64,000 bases of DNA from CAZBSE01 sp964578625 (GTDB taxonomy: Bacteria > Actinomycetota > Humimicrobiia > Humimicrobiales > Humimicrobiaceae), in assembly GCA_964578625.1 (NCBI GenBank), contig CAZODQ010000004.1, forward strand, positions 25,554 to 89,553. Direction: 5' to 3'. Positions 1 through 7,254 of this stretch are shown piece after piece (the stretch's first letter is position 1; the number at the start of each line of letters is the position of its first letter). The translations under genes were made by a program, and so were the position numbers. The notes below the pieces were generated by a model, which made no database searches, had not been told where the DNA came from, and saw nothing but the letters and a program-made list of their open reading frames with translations.

Positions 1-70
1 AACAGCTGGAATCATAGTAGTAATAATATAGTAAGTTAGAAAACAATATAAACATAGTAATAAGATTAAA

Positions 71-502
71 ATGGATGATGATATAAAAATTGTCAGCAGG
101 CTGTCCAGAAAAGCTAAAATTAATATTATTGTCACTATTATTCTACTTTTTATCGTAATCACTATTCTTGCTTCAATAAATCAGATCAAGGCTATTGTTG
201 AAAAAAGGGAAGAGATAATCCAGTTGGAAGAAAAATTGAACTGGCACAGGAATGAAAATATTGGACTTCTTGCACTCGTAAAAAGTTTGTATGGAACGGA
301 AGCAATAGAGCTTGAGGCAAGAGAGCAATTTAATATGACTTCCGGTGATGAGACAAATTTAGCTGTGATTATGGAAGAGGATGGATATGGACAGGATTTT
401 GAAAGCAGCAATTATTCAATGTCAGACCAGAATGTTTATTCAAATTCTAATTTATGGGAGAATATAAAGATTTTCTATAATAGTGAGATTAAAAGTAATT
501 AG
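71..502 (+). CDS. FtsB/DivIC-family septum formation protein
   Basis: This 143-residue protein has the layout of the FtsB/DivIC divisome family: a short basic cytoplasmic tail, one membrane helix at about residues 17-39 and a charged heptad-like segment at about 40-75 that should form a coiled coil outside the membrane. The family links FtsL and FtsQ/DivIB in the septal complex. The region after residue 95 is acidic, rich in Ser and Asn, and looks disordered. The ATG follows a TAAGAT box by four bases and has no Shine-Dalgarno sequence, so the message may be leaderless. A Ppx/GppA gene follows after 33 bases, a pairing common in actinobacteria. The family call is firm; FtsB versus DivIC cannot be separated here. 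Confidence 0.8.
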   Translation: MDDDIKIVSRLSRKAKINIIVTIILLFIVITILASINQIKAIVEKREEIIQLEEKLNWHRNENIGLLALVKSLYGTEAIELEAREQFNMTSGDETNLAVIMEEDGYGQDFESSNYSMSDQNVYSNSNLWENIKIFYNSEIKSN

Positions 503-535
503 TCAGGGATTAGTAAGATACACAGATAATTTTAA

Positions 536-1480
536 ATGAAATTAGCTTCTATTGATATTGGAACCAACTCCACCAGGCTATTGATAGCCGATTACAGTAA
601 AAGTAAATTCGTTCCCCTGGAAAGAAAAATGACGATTACCCGTCTGGGCAAGGATCTTGAACAAAACAATGTTATTCTTGATGATTCTGCGGAAAGAACA
701 CTTGATGTTGTCTCTGATTACTGCAGCCTGATTAAAAGCTATAATATAGAAAAATACAGAGCTGTGGGAACCAGTACCTTAAGGAAAGCATCGAATAGTG
801 ATTGGTTTATTTCCTATATATACAAAAATTCCGGGATTAAAGTTGATGTAATAAGCGGGGAAGAAGAAGCCAGCTTGAGTTTCTACGGTTCTGTAAGGGA
901 AATGAATTTAAAATCCTCTTATTTTAAGAAAAAATACTCTGGCAGTATTTTGGTGGTAGATATCGGCGGAGGCAGCACTGAGTTTATACTGGGGGACAGT
1001 AGCTGTAATCTGAAGTTTATCGAGAGCATAAATATAGGGTGTGTCAATTTGACCGAAAGATTTATAGTTAACAGTATACCGGATAAGGGTAGTTTAAACA
1101 GGATGCATCATTATATTAAAAATAGTCTAAAAGAAGTTATTGGAAAAATCATCCAACAATATCCCATATCCATAGTCGGAGTGGCCGGTACAATAACTGC
1201 CCTTGCGGCTATTGACCTCGGATTAAAAAAATACGACAGCAAGAAAATACACCGGCATGTTTTAAGTTTTAAAAAGATTGAGGGTATTTATAAAAATTTA
1301 TGCAGTCTGAGTCTTGAAGAAAGGATAGAAATAACCGGGCTTGATCCCAAAAGAGTGGATGTTATAATCGGCGGCACGGCAATTGTCACTGAAGTCTTGA
1401 GGTTGCTGAAAAGCAACGAAATTATGGCAAGTGAAAAGGATATACTGGACGGAATTATTTACAGTCTTATTGATTTTTGA
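536..1480 (+). CDS. Ppx/GppA exopolyphosphatase-family phosphatase
   Basis: The protein (314 residues) belongs to the ASKHA-fold Ppx/GppA family, which removes terminal phosphate from polyphosphate or from pppGpp. The phosphate-1 loop DIGTNSTRLLIAD lies at residues 7-19, the acidic SGEEEA motif at 107-112 and the phosphate-2 loop VVDIGGGSTEF at 140-150. The length matches the short form, which has no C-terminal HD-like domain as found in E. coli Ppx. It follows the septum protein gene closely and precedes tRNA-Leu, so the three may share transcription. No Shine-Dalgarno is visible before the ATG. Polyphosphate and pppGpp substrates cannot be told apart from sequence alone. Confidence 0.9.
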   Translation: MKLASIDIGTNSTRLLIADYSKSKFVPLERKMTITRLGKDLEQNNVILDDSAERTLDVVSDYCSLIKSYNIEKYRAVGTSTLRKASNSDWFISYIYKNSGIKVDVISGEEEASLSFYGSVREMNLKSSYFKKKYSGSILVVDIGGGSTEFILGDSSCNLKFIESINIGCVNLTERFIVNSIPDKGSLNRMHHYIKNSLKEVIGKIIQQYPISIVGVAGTITALAAIDLGLKKYDSKKIHRHVLSFKKIEGIYKNLCSLSLEERIEITGLDPKRVDVIIGGTAIVTEVLRLLKSNEIMASEKDILDGIIYSLIDF

Positions 1481-1507
1481 TAATATAAACCAGCAAATTA
1501 GTCATAT

Positions 1508-1595
1508 GCCCGAGTGGCGGAATTGGTAGACGCAACGGACTTAAAATCCGTTGAGGTTATGCCTCGTGCCAGTTCGATTCTGGCCTCGGGCACCA
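1508..1595 (+). tRNA. tRNA-Leu (anticodon UAA), CCA encoded
   Basis: A complete class II tRNA. The acceptor strands GCCCGAG (1508-1514) and CTCGGGC (1585-1591) pair perfectly, the anticodon stem-loop ACGGA-CTTAAAA-TCCGT gives anticodon UAA, a long variable arm follows, and the T-arm reads GCCAGTTCGATTCTGGC. The discriminator A and CCA (1593-1595) are encoded. A tRNA 3'-end-like fragment follows at 1607-1631 and begins a variable gene region, so this tRNA is a plausible integration site. Confidence 0.97.
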
Positions 1596-1606
1596 TCTTT
1601 ATATAT

Positions 1607-1631
1607 GGTTCGAATCCTGGCTCCCCAGCCA
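1607..1631 (+). repeat. tRNA 3'-end-like fragment (T-loop to CCA)
   Basis: Eleven bases after tRNA-Leu lies GGTTCGAATCCTGG, then CTCCCCAGCCA, which looks like the T-loop, acceptor 3' strand and CCA of a tRNA with no 5' half. It is not a copy of the tRNA-Leu end next to it. The same GGTTCGAA...CAGCCA arrangement returns in the intergenic repeats further right. It may be a leftover attachment site or a tRNA-derived repeat. Confidence 0.5.
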
Positions 1632-1776
1632 ATATAATTTAAGGCTCTCCCCCAAATTCCGACTCCTAACCAAATTCCGTAAAGTTCACACAAACATATT
1701 GCTAATTAATCTCTATTATGATATTAAACATTAATCCAAATTTGGGAATAGAAACAATATAAAGGAGGAGAATCCT

Positions 1777-2514
1777 ATGAAAATCGCAGATGGAATCGAA
1801 ATGCTGAAAATATCAATTGATACCATGGGGAATAAAGGCATTATCCATCCAACCATACTCTGGGATAAAAGCGAGACTGTACTTGTAGACGCAGGATGCC
1901 CAGGTCAGATATTAAAGATACAACAAGGGTTTAAAAAAGTAGGTTTGTCGTTGTCCAAACTGGATAAATTAATACTAACTCATCATGATATAGACCATAT
2001 TGGAGGTGCTGAGGATATAGTTAAAAATTCATCTAGAAATATAGAAGTAATTTCCCATAAAATAGAGAGGGGTTATATACATTTAAAGAAGTATCCAACC
2101 AAATTGAAGAAATTAAGATCTCGGCTTCAATCAATGCCGTCAGAAATGAAAACAATGTTTGAAAACTTAGAAATTAGTTATAAAAAACATAGAGTATCTG
2201 TGAGTCAAACAGTAGTAAGCACAGAAAATCTACCCTTATGTGGAGGAATAGAGGTAATTTATACTCCCGGTCATACTCCAGGACATATTTCATTATATGT
2301 TAAAAAAAGTAAAATCTTGATTGCAGGGGATACATTATTTATTGAAGATGGTAAATTAGTGCCACCACCAGAACATATTAATTTTAATAATAAACTTGTA
2401 CTTAGTTCTTTAAAAAAATTGACACAATATGATATTAGAAAAATTATTTGCTATCATGGTGGAGTGTATAGTAGAAATGTAAACAATAGCCTAAGAGAAT
2501 TGATTGACGGTTAA
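1777..2514 (+). CDS. Metallo-beta-lactamase fold hydrolase
   Basis: This 245-residue protein carries the metallo-beta-lactamase zinc signature THHDIDH at residues 68-74 and the later HTPGH and GDTLF motifs that supply further metal ligands. A final His in CYHGG near the C terminus completes the set. Such cytoplasmic hydrolases cleave thioesters, lactones, nucleic acids or other esters, and the substrate cannot be read from sequence. A strong AAAGGAGGAG Shine-Dalgarno precedes the ATG. The gene stands alone after tRNA-Leu and is followed by an intergenic repeat copy at 2524-2576, which suggests it is one unit of the variable region. Confidence 0.88.
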   Translation: MKIADGIEMLKISIDTMGNKGIIHPTILWDKSETVLVDAGCPGQILKIQQGFKKVGLSLSKLDKLILTHHDIDHIGGAEDIVKNSSRNIEVISHKIERGYIHLKKYPTKLKKLRSRLQSMPSEMKTMFENLEISYKKHRVSVSQTVVSTENLPLCGGIEVIYTPGHTPGHISLYVKKSKILIAGDTLFIEDGKLVPPPEHINFNNKLVLSSLKKLTQYDIRKIICYHGGVYSRNVNNSLRELIDG

Positions 2515-2523
2515 ATTATATAA

Positions 2524-2576
2524 CTTGATTATTTCATTAATAAGTTGGTTCGAAATTTCGCAACCTGGAGCAGCCA
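2524..2576 (+). repeat. Intergenic repeat, copy 1 (palindromic core, tRNA-like end)
   Basis: An AT-rich lead is followed by GGTTCGAAATTTCGCAACC and a tail ending GAGCAGCCA. The core CGAAATTTCG is a perfect palindrome, and GGTT/AACC lengthens the stem with one unpaired C. It lies between the metallo-hydrolase gene and the end of the opposing methyltransferase gene. The core is identical to copies 2 and 3. Confidence 0.8.
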
Positions 2577-2590
2577 AGCTAAATTGGTCT

Positions 2591-3337
2591 TTATTTTATT
2601 TTAAAAACATACATTGCCCAATTAAGAGTATCTCTACCGTACAACAGATACTCCATTTTTGCTTTTTTTATTTTATTTAATAATTCAGAATTATCCGGGT
2701 CATTTGGATTGGCAGTTACATAATCATATGCTGACCACCATTGCAAGGTTTCATAATGGTCCCAATCATCATGATTACTTACAAGTGTGTATATACAATT
2801 TAATCCTTCTTTTTCACCAACATCTATATTTTTAAAATGGGAATTAAATTCCTCTTTTTTTATTCCGCTCATTTCAAGATATTCATTATCAGGTTCTTTT
2901 AACCAGTAAGGTTCTCCTATAATAATCAGTCCATTTGGTTTTGTCATTTTCTTCAATGCTTTTATTGTCCCAATAAATCCATTGTAAACAAAGCTAGCAC
3001 CAATGCACATGGTCAGGTCAAACAATTCATTGATTTTAGGTACATATTTTGTACCATCCATTTCTAATAATTCAATATCAGAGTCAGGTACTCTTTCGTT
3101 TTTCTTTTTTTCGCAATCTTTTATAAAATAAGGTGAAATATCAACTCCGATGCCGGAAATATTGAATAACTCTGCTAACCTGACCAAAGGTTCTCCTTTA
3201 CCACAAGCAATATCTAAAACTTTGGAGCCTGGCTTTAAATTCAATAATGAAAACAAGCTTTCAAATTTACTTTGGCTCATAGGATTACAGATTAAGTGTT
3301 TCTTATGGGTAATATCATAATATTTCCAGATATCCAT
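2591..3337 (-). CDS. Class I SAM-dependent methyltransferase
   Basis: The 248-residue product has a Rossmann-fold methyltransferase core: motif I VLDIACGKGEP at about residues 41-51, an acidic end of strand 2 (GIGVDIS) and a motif IV region near FDLTMCIGASF. It resembles SAM-dependent methyltransferases of uncertain substrate. GGAGGT lies directly against an upstream ATG at 3343, so the second ATG at 3337, seven bases from the Shine-Dalgarno, is the better start. The gene is convergent with the metallo-hydrolase and lies between repeat copies 1 and 2, so it is probably another independent unit of the variable region. The substrate is unknown. Confidence 0.82.
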   Translation of the reverse strand: MDIWKYYDITHKKHLICNPMSQSKFESLFSLLNLKPGSKVLDIACGKGEPLVRLAELFNISGIGVDISPYFIKDCEKKKNERVPDSDIELLEMDGTKYVPKINELFDLTMCIGASFVYNGFIGTIKALKKMTKPNGLIIIGEPYWLKEPDNEYLEMSGIKKEEFNSHFKNIDVGEKEGLNCIYTLVSNHDDWDHYETLQWWSAYDYVTANPNDPDNSELLNKIKKAKMEYLLYGRDTLNWAMYVFKIK

Positions 3338-3413
3338 TAGCATACCTCCAAATAGTTTTAAATCAAGATATTGATTTTAGCAAAATTATTGGAAAAGCAA
3401 AAATGTTTTAAGT

Positions 3414-3465
3414 TTGATTATTTCCTTTAAAATTTGGTTCGAAATTTCGCAACCCGGGGCAGCCA
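3414..3465 (+). repeat. Intergenic repeat, copy 2
   Basis: A 52-base unit that matches copy 3 at about 49 of 52 positions. It has TTGATTATTTCCTTTAAAAT, then the shared core GGTTCGAAATTTCGCAACC and the tail CGGGGCAGCCA. It lies upstream of both the methyltransferase (minus) and the propeller gene (plus). Near-identity between copies in noncoding DNA points to recent spread or selection on the sequence. Confidence 0.85.
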
Positions 3466-3587
3466 ATAACCTATATTTAATAACTCATTCTGAGAGTATG
3501 TTCATTTTTATTTCAATCTGTAATAATAGCTGTAATAAGATTATTGGAAATATCTTTTTTTAAGATTAAATGGAGGAGAGGTTTATT

Positions 3588-4760
3588 ATGAGTAAATATA
3601 CCTGGAGTGGTTGGGCAAGTATAGATAGGCCTAAAGCTTATCTTAGCAACGAGCTTATTGCTATTGGGCAAAATAGTGATGGGCGTCTGGAGGTTTTTGC
3701 CATTGGTGGAGATGGAGCCTTGTGGCACACATGTCAACCAAAACCCAACAAAGGGCCCTGGAGTGGCTGGGCTAATCTGGGTAAGCCAGGTAGCATCTCG
3801 GACCTTGGTACTCCTGTTGCAATAAATAATAAAGATGGACGACTGGAAGTTTTTGCTACTGGTTATACTGCGGGTACTACTACCTATACGGGGGGCGATC
3901 TCTGGCACATATCTCAATCAAAACCTAGTAAAGGTCCTTGGGCAACCTGGAATAACTTAGGAACACCTTCTAAAAGTGTAAAAATCAACAGACTTGGTGT
4001 AGGTCGAAATAGTGATGGTAGACTGGAGGTCTTTGCTGCCGGAGCTGATGGGGGCTCAATAAGCTCTAAAGAAGGTATCTGGCATATCTGGCAGCAAAAA
4101 CCAAGCAAAGGACCGTGGAGTGGCTGGGCAAGGCTGGGTAAACCAAAAGGTGTTAATACGTTGAATAACCGAACTGCTGTAGTAGGCTATAATAGTGATG
4201 GCCGTTTGGAGATTTTTGTTACAAAAGGTAGTCTGTGGCATATGTATCAATCCAAACCCAGCAAGGGACCATGGGTTGGTTGGGGGAAAATGGGTAATCC
4301 TAAAAATACTACACTTAACCTAATACCGGTAGCAGTAGGACAGAATAGTGACGGACGATTGGAGGTATTTGCTGTAGATTATTGGAATGGTGTAGACTAC
4401 AGCAAAGGTTCCCTATGGCATAGATATCAACCAAAACCAGGTAAAGGGCCTTGGATAAACTGGGGTAGTCTTGGGAGACCAGGAAATATACCATTGATAC
4501 ATCAACCCATAGTAGAATGTGATAGTAATGGTTGTCTTGTGGTATTTACTCTTAACATAGAGAGTACTTTCTGGTATAGATATCAAACAGAACCAAAAAA
4601 GGGACCCTGGAGCAAATGGTATAGTCTGGGTAAACCACCTGCTTCTAATATCTCAAATATTAATGCTGTTGCAAAAAATAAGGATGGACGGTTAGAGGTT
4701 TTTGTTCAAGGAGCTGCTAGTGGAAAAAATAATGTTCTTTGGCATAACTGGCAGAAGTGA
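3588..4760 (+). CDS. Seven-bladed beta-propeller lectin-like protein (PLL/DUF346-type repeats)
   Basis: The 390-residue protein consists of seven tandem repeats of about 50-60 residues, each with N-x-DGRLEVF, then LWH-x-x-Q and KGPWSGW-x-x-LG-x-P. Blade 6 is the most divergent, with SNGCLVVF. The first strand SKYTWSGW and the last NVLWHNWQK look like the two halves of a ring closure. This pattern matches the PLL lectin/DUF346 propellers, which bind fucose and O-methylated sugars. No signal peptide or membrane segment is seen, so export would need another route. The ATG at 3588 follows GGAGGAGAGG; an upstream in-frame ATG at 3570 overlaps that Shine-Dalgarno. It lies between repeat copies 2 and 3. 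Sugar binding is inferred from the family only. Confidence 0.78.
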   Translation: MSKYTWSGWASIDRPKAYLSNELIAIGQNSDGRLEVFAIGGDGALWHTCQPKPNKGPWSGWANLGKPGSISDLGTPVAINNKDGRLEVFATGYTAGTTTYTGGDLWHISQSKPSKGPWATWNNLGTPSKSVKINRLGVGRNSDGRLEVFAAGADGGSISSKEGIWHIWQQKPSKGPWSGWARLGKPKGVNTLNNRTAVVGYNSDGRLEIFVTKGSLWHMYQSKPSKGPWVGWGKMGNPKNTTLNLIPVAVGQNSDGRLEVFAVDYWNGVDYSKGSLWHRYQPKPGKGPWINWGSLGRPGNIPLIHQPIVECDSNGCLVVFTLNIESTFWYRYQTEPKKGPWSKWYSLGKPPASNISNINAVAKNKDGRLEVFVQGAASGKNNVLWHNWQK

Positions 4761-4829
4761 ACTTACTTCTGGAGATAATAAATGAGATATTCTATAGATA
4801 AGGTAATATTGTTTATATTCTATAAGCTT

Positions 4830-4899
4830 AATTCTGGTATAAAAATATCCTTATCTAAACCCAATAAAGCAGTTCTAACTTTGTCCACTGTCCCCAGCA
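4830..4899 (+). repeat. Second intergenic repeat type, copy A
   Basis: It begins AATTCTGGTATAAAAATATC and ends near GTCCACTGTCCCCAGC. Copy B at 6490-6560 has the same start with one change and a related end (ATCCACAGTGGCCAGCCA), at almost the same spacing. The middle is diverged. Both copies lie in gaps between unrelated genes. Confidence 0.65.
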
Positions 4900-4911
4900 A
4901 AGTTCATTAAT

Positions 4912-4964
4912 TTTAATAATTTCCTTTATAATTTGGTTCGAAATTTCGCAACCCGGGGCAGCCA
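4912..4964 (+). repeat. Intergenic repeat, copy 3
   Basis: This is the closest match to copy 2, with the same TTTCCTTTA-x-AATTT lead, core GGTTCGAAATTTCGCAACC and tail CGGGGCAGCCA. It lies just downstream of repeat-type copy A and upstream of an aldo/keto reductase remnant. Its core has the palindrome CGAAATTTCG. Confidence 0.85.
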
Positions 4965-5118
4965 CCTTGTACGTATTGGTTCAAGATTCGGGCTCTTCAC
5001 CAACAACGGGGGTAACCCGTTCCTAACAGCATAGCGCTTTAATTTTCTATTGTCTATTTTTAATATATAATAAAACCAACTATTTAATGAAGGAGATTTC
5101 TAAGAGACAAAATCTGTT

Positions 5119-5340
5119 ATGAAGAAAGTATCTTCTCTAGAAGATCTGGCAAAATATTCTCTCCGCTGGGTGCTTATGGGTAAAAATGTTATTTGTGTAT
5201 TTCCTGGAGCCAGCAATACAGATCAGATAATATCAAATCTTGCTGCGTTTGATATGCCGCCACTTTCTAAAGATCAGATGGAAACTGTAGAAAGAGTATA
5301 TGAAAATTATATAAAGAATCATGTCCACCTTCACTGGTAA
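5119..5340 (+). pseudogene. C-terminal remnant of an aldo/keto reductase
   Basis: The 73 residues align only with the last quarter of aldo/keto reductases. SLRWVLM, FPGASN-x-x-QI, MPPLS-x-x-QM and YIKNHVH-x-HW match the C terminus of the intact paralogue at 51166-52149 (ALRWILM, IPGASR-x-x-QI, LPPLT-x-x-QM). The cofactor barrel and the catalytic Asp-Tyr-Lys-His residues are absent. Upstream, in frame, a stop lies at 5101, and an AAGGAG element is 20 or more bases away, too far to serve this start. It is best read as a truncated gene left by rearrangement next to repeat copy 3; an independent small protein is unlikely. Confidence 0.75.
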
Positions 5341-5386
5341 AACTAAAAAATGTATATTGTAACCAAATTTTTAGAAAGGATTTATA

Positions 5387-6445
5387 ATGGCAGATCTCTT
5401 TTCACCAATATCAATCAAGGATGTTGAAATTAAAAACCGTATTGTTTTACCACCAATGGGGCGTTTTGGATGGTCTGATGTAAAAGACTTTGTGTCTGAT
5501 AAACATATAAAACATTATTCTCAAATTGCTGAAGGGGGAGCTGGACTGATAATTATAGAAGCACTGGCCATAGCCAAAGATGGAAAGCTTTCAAAAGACC
5601 AGCTTGGAATATGGTCGGATGACCATATCGATGGTATCAGCAAAATAGCAGAAGCCTGCCACAGATATGGCTCGGTAGTTACAGCACAGATACATCATGC
5701 CGGGCTGGAAACTCCCATATCGGTATCTAAAATAGCTTCAGCTCCATCAGACTTTAAGAGGGGTGGCCATTTGGTTGCAAAAGCTTTAAGTGTTGAAGGA
5801 ATCCAGAAGATTCAAGAGCAATTTGTGGACGCTGCGGAAAGAGCCAGAAAAGCGGGCCTTGACGGCATAGAGCTTCATGGAGCTCATGGGTACCTTATTG
5901 ATCAGTTTATGTCTCCAATAACGAATAAAAGAGATGATAATTATGGCGGTGATCTGGCTGGAAGATCAACTTTTGCTCGCCAGATAATTGAAATGATAAA
6001 AAGCGGTATTGGAAGTGATGATTTTATAATTGGATATAGAATGGGAGGTAATGAACCAACATTGGATGAAGGAAGAAAAATTGCAAAAATTCTTGAAGAA
6101 GCTGGAATTGATCTTTTGCATGTATCATCTGGCATAGAAGGCGATACAATTCCCAAGCCTCCAACAGATTTTGATTATAGCTGGATTGTCTACTGCGGTA
6201 TAGAAATAAAAAAACAAGTACGAATTCCTGTAATCGTGGTGTACAGAATAAAGACTCCGGAACAGGGTAAATACCTTATTGAAAATGACCTGGCTGATTT
6301 TGTTGCAGTAGGAAGAGGCCATCTTTGTGATAAAGATTGGGCAAATAAAGCAAGAGATAATTTAAAAGTCATTAAGTGCCTGGAGTGTGCAAAATGTTTT
6401 TGGTTTGATGAGATTGAAAAATGTCCCAGATATAAGTTCGATTAG
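5387..6445 (+). CDS. NADH:flavin oxidoreductase, old yellow enzyme family, with Fe-S motif
   Basis: The protein (352 residues) is a TIM-barrel flavoenzyme of the OYE family: ELFSPI-like start ADLFSPISIKDVEIKNRIVLPPM, substrate His pair in TAQIHHAG, GLDGIELHGAHGYL and the NKRDDNYGG motif. After the barrel it keeps a C-x2-C-x2-C-x8-C set (CLECAKC...KCP, about residues 332-346) that in 2,4-dienoyl-CoA reductase relatives binds a 4Fe-4S cluster. It stops there and lacks the FAD/NAD(P)H domains of the long form, so it needs an external electron donor or partner. Shine-Dalgarno GAAAGGA precedes the ATG. Substrate unknown; a reductase of enoates, possibly of CoA thioesters, is likely. Confidence 0.87.
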   Translation: MADLFSPISIKDVEIKNRIVLPPMGRFGWSDVKDFVSDKHIKHYSQIAEGGAGLIIIEALAIAKDGKLSKDQLGIWSDDHIDGISKIAEACHRYGSVVTAQIHHAGLETPISVSKIASAPSDFKRGGHLVAKALSVEGIQKIQEQFVDAAERARKAGLDGIELHGAHGYLIDQFMSPITNKRDDNYGGDLAGRSTFARQIIEMIKSGIGSDDFIIGYRMGGNEPTLDEGRKIAKILEEAGIDLLHVSSGIEGDTIPKPPTDFDYSWIVYCGIEIKKQVRIPVIVVYRIKTPEQGKYLIENDLADFVAVGRGHLCDKDWANKARDNLKVIKCLECAKCFWFDEIEKCPRYKFD

Positions 6446-6489
6446 AGAGCTAATAACAGAAAATTAGGAGAAGTTTTTATTTAAAACCC

Positions 6490-6560
6490 AATTCCGGTAT
6501 AAAAATATCCTCATTTAACGTTAAAATCTTGGTTTTAACATTATCCACAGTGGCCAGCCA
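6490..6560 (+). repeat. Second intergenic repeat type, copy B
   Basis: It begins AATTCCGGTATAAAAATATC and ends ATCCACAGTGGCCAGCCA. It mirrors copy A at 4830-4899 at both ends with a diverged middle. Its final CCAGCCA resembles the end of the tRNA-like fragment at 1607-1631 and of the other repeat family, so the two families may share an origin. It lies between the OYE gene and the HXXEE gene. Confidence 0.65.
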
Positions 6561-6654
6561 CCTTAAAAAGAATTTTTTCTTAACTTTCAAAGGATTTATC
6601 TTTATAATCTATTAGAATCAAATTTTAATAAGTTAGGGTGAATAAGGAGAAGAA

Positions 6655-7176
6655 ATGGAAATAGTGATTAATTCATCTTCAACCAGCTTAGAAATTCCAA
6701 TCTCATTTATTTTTTGGGGTTTTGTCATTGCCTATATCATTCATATAATAGATGAATCATTAATGGGTGAGACTTTTGTCGGAATGGTTAAGAACCTATT
6801 TTGGCCGGAATATCAGTGGAAGCATTTCTTTGGCTTTAATGCATTACTACTTTCATTAACAATTATATCAATTATATTATTTGAGGTATTTAATGGTTCA
6901 TGGATAGTTGCACCACTAATATTTGTTTTTTTATATACTACGAATGGAATATGGCATTTAGTATCAACTATCATTACCAGGAAATACTCTCCTGGGCTTG
7001 CAACAAGTATAATTTACTGGATACTTTTTTACTTTTTGGTTAGGTATTCTTTTATTCCTAATACTATTCCCACTAGGATTATTGTAATTTCTGCAATCTC
7101 AGGGACATTTTTGACGATATTGATGATTTCTTCATTTTTTATTTTTAAAAGGAGATTTAATAGGGAGTCTAGATAA
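6655..7176 (+). CDS. HXXEE-type integral membrane protein
   Basis: The 173-residue protein is almost wholly hydrophobic, with about five predicted membrane helices. Motifs resemble the HXXEE family: an acidic HIIDE in the first helix region, NGIWHL in the third and a YSPGLATS turn. The function of that family is not established; conserved His and Glu residues inside the membrane suggest an enzyme or metal site. A good AAGGAGAAG Shine-Dalgarno precedes the ATG at 6655. It is a single-gene unit between repeat copy B and repeat copy 4, in the variable region after tRNA-Leu. Confidence 0.65.
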   Translation: MEIVINSSSTSLEIPISFIFWGFVIAYIIHIIDESLMGETFVGMVKNLFWPEYQWKHFFGFNALLLSLTIISIILFEVFNGSWIVAPLIFVFLYTTNGIWHLVSTIITRKYSPGLATSIIYWILFYFLVRYSFIPNTIPTRIIVISAISGTFLTILMISSFFIFKRRFNRESR

Positions 7177-7188
7177 AAAGATCTTTAA

Positions 7189-7242
7189 TTATAAATAACT
7201 CTTTAATAATCTGGTTCGAAATTTCGCTACTTGGGGTATTCA
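7189..7242 (+). repeat. Intergenic repeat, copy 4 (diverged tail)
   Basis: The AT-rich lead and GGTTCGAAATTTCGC are kept, but the tail is changed to TACTTGGGGTATTCA, so the AACC half of the outer stem and the CAGCCA end are lost. The palindrome CGAAATTTCG remains perfect. It lies between the HXXEE gene and the convergent SMP-30 gene. Confidence 0.7.
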
Positions 7243-7254
7243 ATAAAATCTTTA

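Larger units (their letters stand above)
4761..5118. other. Intergenic region with two repeat types and a hairpin
   Basis: This 358-base stretch has no convincing gene. It holds the second repeat type at 4830-4899, repeat copy 3 at 4912-4964, a further weak tRNA-end-like stretch at 4976-5002 (GGTTCAAGATTCGG, then CTTCACCA) and a short hairpin AACGGG-GGTAA-CCCGTT at about 5005-5021. The density of such pieces marks it as a recombination-prone junction. Confidence 0.6.

Noticed and set aside
1607..1631. A second complete tRNA after tRNA-Leu
   Set aside because: Only T-loop, acceptor 3' strand and CCA are present; no D-arm, anticodon arm or 5' acceptor strand can be found, and the T-stem pairs poorly.
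1651..1680. Direct repeat CCAAATTCCG twice
   Set aside because: Two ten-base copies close together in noncoding DNA; too short to support a mobile element or operator.
4976..5002. Further copy of the tRNA-like repeat (GGTTCAAGATTCGG, CTTCACCA)
   Set aside because: Similarity to the other copies is limited to GGTTC and CCA and could be chance; listed only in the region note.
2524..7242. Integron cassette array with attC sites
   Set aside because: The repeats fold like attC hairpins and border single genes, but the R' (GTTRRRY) and R'' (RYYYAAC) core sites are not found in the right places, and no integrase is in the window.
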